Shown: in pieces, positions 61,386 through 64,000 of the stretch
Layout: every line of letters starts with the position of its first letter
Numbering within the stretch: the stretch's first letter is position 1
From: Mesorhizobium kowhaii
Lineage (GTDB): Bacteria; Pseudomonadota; Alphaproteobacteria; Rhizobiales; Rhizobiaceae
Reading direction: 5' to 3'
Length of the DNA stretch: 64,000 nucleotides
Assembly (NCBI RefSeq): GCF_003253745.1
Contig: NZ_MZXV01000056.1
Span: forward strand, 310,001-374,000
The notes under the pieces: generated by a model
Seen by the model: the letters and a program-made list of their open reading frames with translations, nothing else
The model's database searches: none
Told to the model about the DNA's origin: nothing
Position numbers and translations under genes: made by a program

Positions 61386-61490
61386 CATGGGCGCCCGATG
61401 GAACGCCGCTCGTGTTTGCCCCACTCGTCTGCCGACCTGCCGATAAAGCAGCGTGATCCGGTTCGAGCCCTGTTTGCCCTGACTGGCCGC

Positions 61491-61901
61491 ATGAGGCTTG
61501 CGGTCATTTCGGGCGCCGCACTGCTGGCCGTGCTGTCATCCAGCGAAGCGCGCGCCGAATTCACGGTCTGCAACCAGACGCTCGACGTCGTCAATCTCGC
61601 TGTTGGCCAGAAGGTCGACAATACGGACCAGACCGACGGCTGGTGGACCATCGGCGCAAATCAATGCGTGAACGTCATCCGTGAGGAACTGACGAACCGC
61701 TACATCTACATCTATGCGACGGACGTCTTCGGCCATGCGATTCTCACCGGATCGACCGAAATGTGCATCGAGCGGCGACGTTTCTCGATACGCGGCATCG
61801 ACGAATGCTGGCAGCGCGGCCACATCGCGGCGCAATTTCTCGAAGTCGATACACTCGAGCAGGTACGGTGGACCTTCTTCCTGACCGGAAGCAATCCGTG
61901 A
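61491..61901 (+). CDS. DUF1036 family secreted protein
   Basis: 136-residue protein as annotated. A signal peptide (MRLAVISGAALLAVLSSSEARA) precedes a DUF1036 domain with FTVCNQTLDVVNLAVGQ, a GWWTIGANQC motif and paired Cys residues. I chose the start at 61491 because the signal peptide begins there; an upstream ATG at 61398 would give 167 residues with a basic extension and no ribosome site is clear for either. Family function is unknown. It lies between ppkA and the cell-wall enzyme gene, overlapping the latter by 4 bases. Confidence 0.75.
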   Translation: MRLAVISGAALLAVLSSSEARAEFTVCNQTLDVVNLAVGQKVDNTDQTDGWWTIGANQCVNVIREELTNRYIYIYATDVFGHAILTGSTEMCIERRRFSIRGIDECWQRGHIAAQFLEVDTLEQVRWTFFLTGSNP

Positions 61902-64000
61902 CGCACAATATCGACACGAGCTTCAGGCAGAAAAAGCAGGCGCGCGCTGCCCTTCGCAGGCGCACGCTTTGGCGCCGGCTCTTTGCCGGTCTCGCAGTGA
62001 TTGTCCTGTTTTCGATCGCTGCCGGTTTCTACCTCACCGCGGACTATTGGTCGTTCGGCGACGAAGACGAGGAGTTGCACGCGGTCGAAGGCGTGGACGA
62101 TGTGCCGGCCGATGCGTCGGTCTATGTACCTGCCATTATCGACCTGGCCGGGGACCCGATGTGGATCACGCTTGCGCCCGATGCCGGCGCCGCAACGAAA
62201 GGCCGCGTGATGCCGCGCCCGGCGGAACTCGATCAGGCCGGCGTTTCGCCCCAGATCGAAATCCTGTCCGACGTCATGCTTAGCGCCAGCGAAAAATTCA
62301 TGACGACGATACCCTCGACGCAGGAGGATTTCGCATTCTTCCAGGCGCAACGAAAGACCACTGCCGCACCATCCGGCGATCTGCAGAACGATCTTGAGCC
62401 ATCGCCCGCCGCCGGGGAACCTGCGGCGGCTTCGGACCAGAAGGCGGACGCCGACGATCCCGAAGCCGGCTGGGGCGAAACGATCGATGCGGGCGATGCG
62501 GCGCTGCCCGCATTCCAGAAGACCCAGATCGAAAACAACACCAGCGTCGCGGTCGTCACGAATGAGTATCAGCGGTTCGAAGCGACCGAAGACACGTTCG
62601 TGAAGATCCTCAACGACCGCAGCCTGGACAGCGTTGCGCTCGATGCGCATTTCTCCGCCGACGATGCCAAGCTGGCAGGCGAGGCCCTGAAGGCGCTTTT
62701 CAACCGGGACGGTCTGGAACCGGGCTATGTCGTTGCCATGCGCGGTTTCAGGCCAACGCGCGAGGCGACCACGATGTCCCTCATGCAGGTTTCGATCTAT
62801 GCCAAGAACGTGTTCGTCGGGACGCTGACGCGCAACGCCGCCGGCGGGTTCGTGTCGGGTGTTGATCCCTGGGTCCGCGAAGATCTGTTCAACTATTCGG
62901 GTGCACAGGCGGAAGGCACGCACAAAAGGCAGTACCGTCTGCTCGACGCGATCTACTCGACGGCAGCCCGCAACAGTGTTCCGACCGGGGTGATCGGCGA
63001 AGCGATCATGTATCTCTCGAGAGGACAGGATCTGGACGCCTTCGCAAGCGAGGACCAGCGTCTTGTGCTGATCTATTCGCAGACGCCGCGCGGCAAGGAC
63101 GAGGGTGCCGGGCGGGTGCTGTATGTGGGCGTCCAGGGCACCGAAAAAAGCCTCGACTGTTTCGTCTTCCAGCAGAGCGACGGCCAGTTTGCGTGCGTTA
63201 CGGGGGACGATCAGGTTCGTTCGCTGACAGTCACCAACGGCATGGTCACGCCGGTCAACGGGGTCATGACCTCCACCTTCGGGCCACGCAAGCATCCAAT
63301 CCTCGGGACCGTTCGCATCCATAAGGGCGTCGACTGGGCGGCGCCCGTCGGCACGCCGATCGTAGCGGCCTTCGATGGCGAGATCACCTTCCAGGGCGAT
63401 GGCGGCGGCTATGGCAATCTGGTGAAGATCTCGCACGGAAATGGGCGCGAGACGCGCTATGCGCATATGCAGAAATTCGCAATCGCGGCCGGTGTCGGCA
63501 CCAAGGTGAAAGCCGGCGACATCATTGGCTACATCGGCACCACCGGCCTCTCGACCGGGCCTCACCTGCATTTCGAACTTTATCAGAATGGCGAGGCCAT
63601 CGACCCCCTGGGCACGGTTACCGCGGTCGCTTCGGACGATTCCGCTGTCGAAACGCTCACCGACCGTATCGTTCATGTCGAAAGTGGTGGCAGCGCTCGC
63701 GCCAAGAATCCAAATTCCTCAGCGACCGGCGCCGGCCAGTTCATAACCAAGACCTGGATCAGGATGATGAATACCTACCGTCCGGAACTTGCGCGCACGC
63801 TGTCGACCGCCGACCTGCTCGCTCTGCGCTACGACGCCACGATCTCGCGTGAGATGGTGCGCAATCTGGCGCGCGAAGGCGAGGCCTATCTTCGGGCGCG
63901 CGGTCACCAGATCACGGCCGGCCGGCTGTATCTCTGTCATTTCCTGGGCATGGAAGGCGCGCATCAGGTGCTGTCGGCGACAGGTTCGGCGCAACTGAGC
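61898..64000 (+). CDS. Membrane-anchored M23 peptidase with lytic transglycosylase-like domain (partial)
   Basis: At least 701 codons, open to the window end. It starts at a GTG overlapping the DUF1036 stop (GTGA). The N-terminus is basic with one span (about residues 26-46), putting the rest in the periplasm. After a long acidic linker and an alpha/beta region come the M23 domain (about 450-570) with HKGVD (His475, Asp479) and GPHLHFEL (His556, His558), then from about 588 a lysozyme-like domain with HVESGGSARAKNP and ATGAGQF, the hallmark of soluble lytic transglycosylases (catalytic Glu near 595). Both peptide and glycan bonds of peptidoglycan could be cut. It probably opens the wall for T6SS assembly. 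Confidence 0.88.
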   Translation, partial: MTHNIDTSFRQKKQARAALRRRTLWRRLFAGLAVIVLFSIAAGFYLTADYWSFGDEDEELHAVEGVDDVPADASVYVPAIIDLAGDPMWITLAPDAGAATKGRVMPRPAELDQAGVSPQIEILSDVMLSASEKFMTTIPSTQEDFAFFQAQRKTTAAPSGDLQNDLEPSPAAGEPAAASDQKADADDPEAGWGETIDAGDAALPAFQKTQIENNTSVAVVTNEYQRFEATEDTFVKILNDRSLDSVALDAHFSADDAKLAGEALKALFNRDGLEPGYVVAMRGFRPTREATTMSLMQVSIYAKNVFVGTLTRNAAGGFVSGVDPWVREDLFNYSGAQAEGTHKRQYRLLDAIYSTAARNSVPTGVIGEAIMYLSRGQDLDAFASEDQRLVLIYSQTPRGKDEGAGRVLYVGVQGTEKSLDCFVFQQSDGQFACVTGDDQVRSLTVTNGMVTPVNGVMTSTFGPRKHPILGTVRIHKGVDWAAPVGTPIVAAFDGEITFQGDGGGYGNLVKISHGNGRETRYAHMQKFAIAAGVGTKVKAGDIIGYIGTTGLSTGPHLHFELYQNGEAIDPLGTVTAVASDDSAVETLTDRIVHVESGGSARAKNPNSSATGAGQFITKTWIRMMNTYRPELARTLSTADLLALRYDATISREMVRNLAREGEAYLRARGHQITAGRLYLCHFLGMEGAHQVLSATGSAQLS

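Noticed and set aside
61712..63676. 654-codon leftward frame at the right end
   Set aside because: Antisense to the M23/transglycosylase gene, whose catalytic motifs are intact in the opposite frame. The leftward product matches nothing recognised.

Overview
The window looks like chromosomal DNA of a Mesorhizobium-like alphaproteobacterium (order Hyphomicrobiales/Rhizobiales). It is high in GC and has an intact rhizobial erythritol (ery) operon, the intergenic palindromes typical of Mesorhizobium, and an imp-type type VI secretion system (T6SS) with PpkA/PppA/TagF control. No rRNA, tRNA, CRISPR array, insertion sequence or integrase was seen. The species call is inference; no search was possible.

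Region 1 (1-6630): a leftward peptide/nickel-type ABC transporter operon (binding protein, two permeases, one ATPase chain carrying both ATPase domains) that runs into the first codons of a probable DapA-family lyase cut by the window edge. A divergent FadR-type regulator has a 7-13-7 inverted repeat overlapping its own start codon.

Region 2 (6766-24276): sugar alcohol and C4 sugar-phosphate metabolism. A rightward dhaK-dhaL pair converges on a leftward ten-gene erythritol operon in the order eryD, DUF2291 gene, eryE, eryF, eryG, eryA, eryB, eryC, eryH, rpiB. EryEFG imports erythritol, EryA and EryB make L-3-tetrulose-4-phosphate, and EryC, EryH and RpiB isomerise it to D-erythrose-4-phosphate. 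Upstream lies a second kinase / DeoR regulator / GlpD-like dehydrogenase operon. The same 17-bp sequence with a palindromic core lies upstream of both operons, suggesting one regulon.

Region 3 (24277-64000): a complete T6SS locus. It starts exactly at clpV, whose stop codon abuts the last 43 codons of an otherwise missing DegT/DnrJ aminotransferase gene, a likely recombination scar. All 13 core genes (tssA-M) are present. A rightward operon carries tssA, B, C, hcp, tssE, F, G, fha, tssJ, K, L, M and tagF. It then carries a PAAR-like DUF4150 protein with an HNH-like nuclease tail, two related putative immunity proteins, a DUF2169 adaptor and a ketosynthase-fold protein lacking catalytic residues. 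A leftward operon carries vgrG (octapeptide-repeat spike), a DUF6484 mini-spike and a TIGR02270 HEAT-like protein. A final rightward block holds a second FHA-TssL-TssM set, the phosphatase PppA, the kinase PpkA, a DUF1036 protein and an inner-membrane-anchored peptidoglycan hydrolase that combines M23 peptidase and lytic-transglycosylase-like domains and runs off the end.

The most interesting points are the duplicated FHA/TssL/TssM module in a locus with one sheath and baseplate, the effector with tandem paralogous immunity genes, the ketosynthase-like pseudoenzyme, and the two-domain cell-wall enzyme at the right edge.
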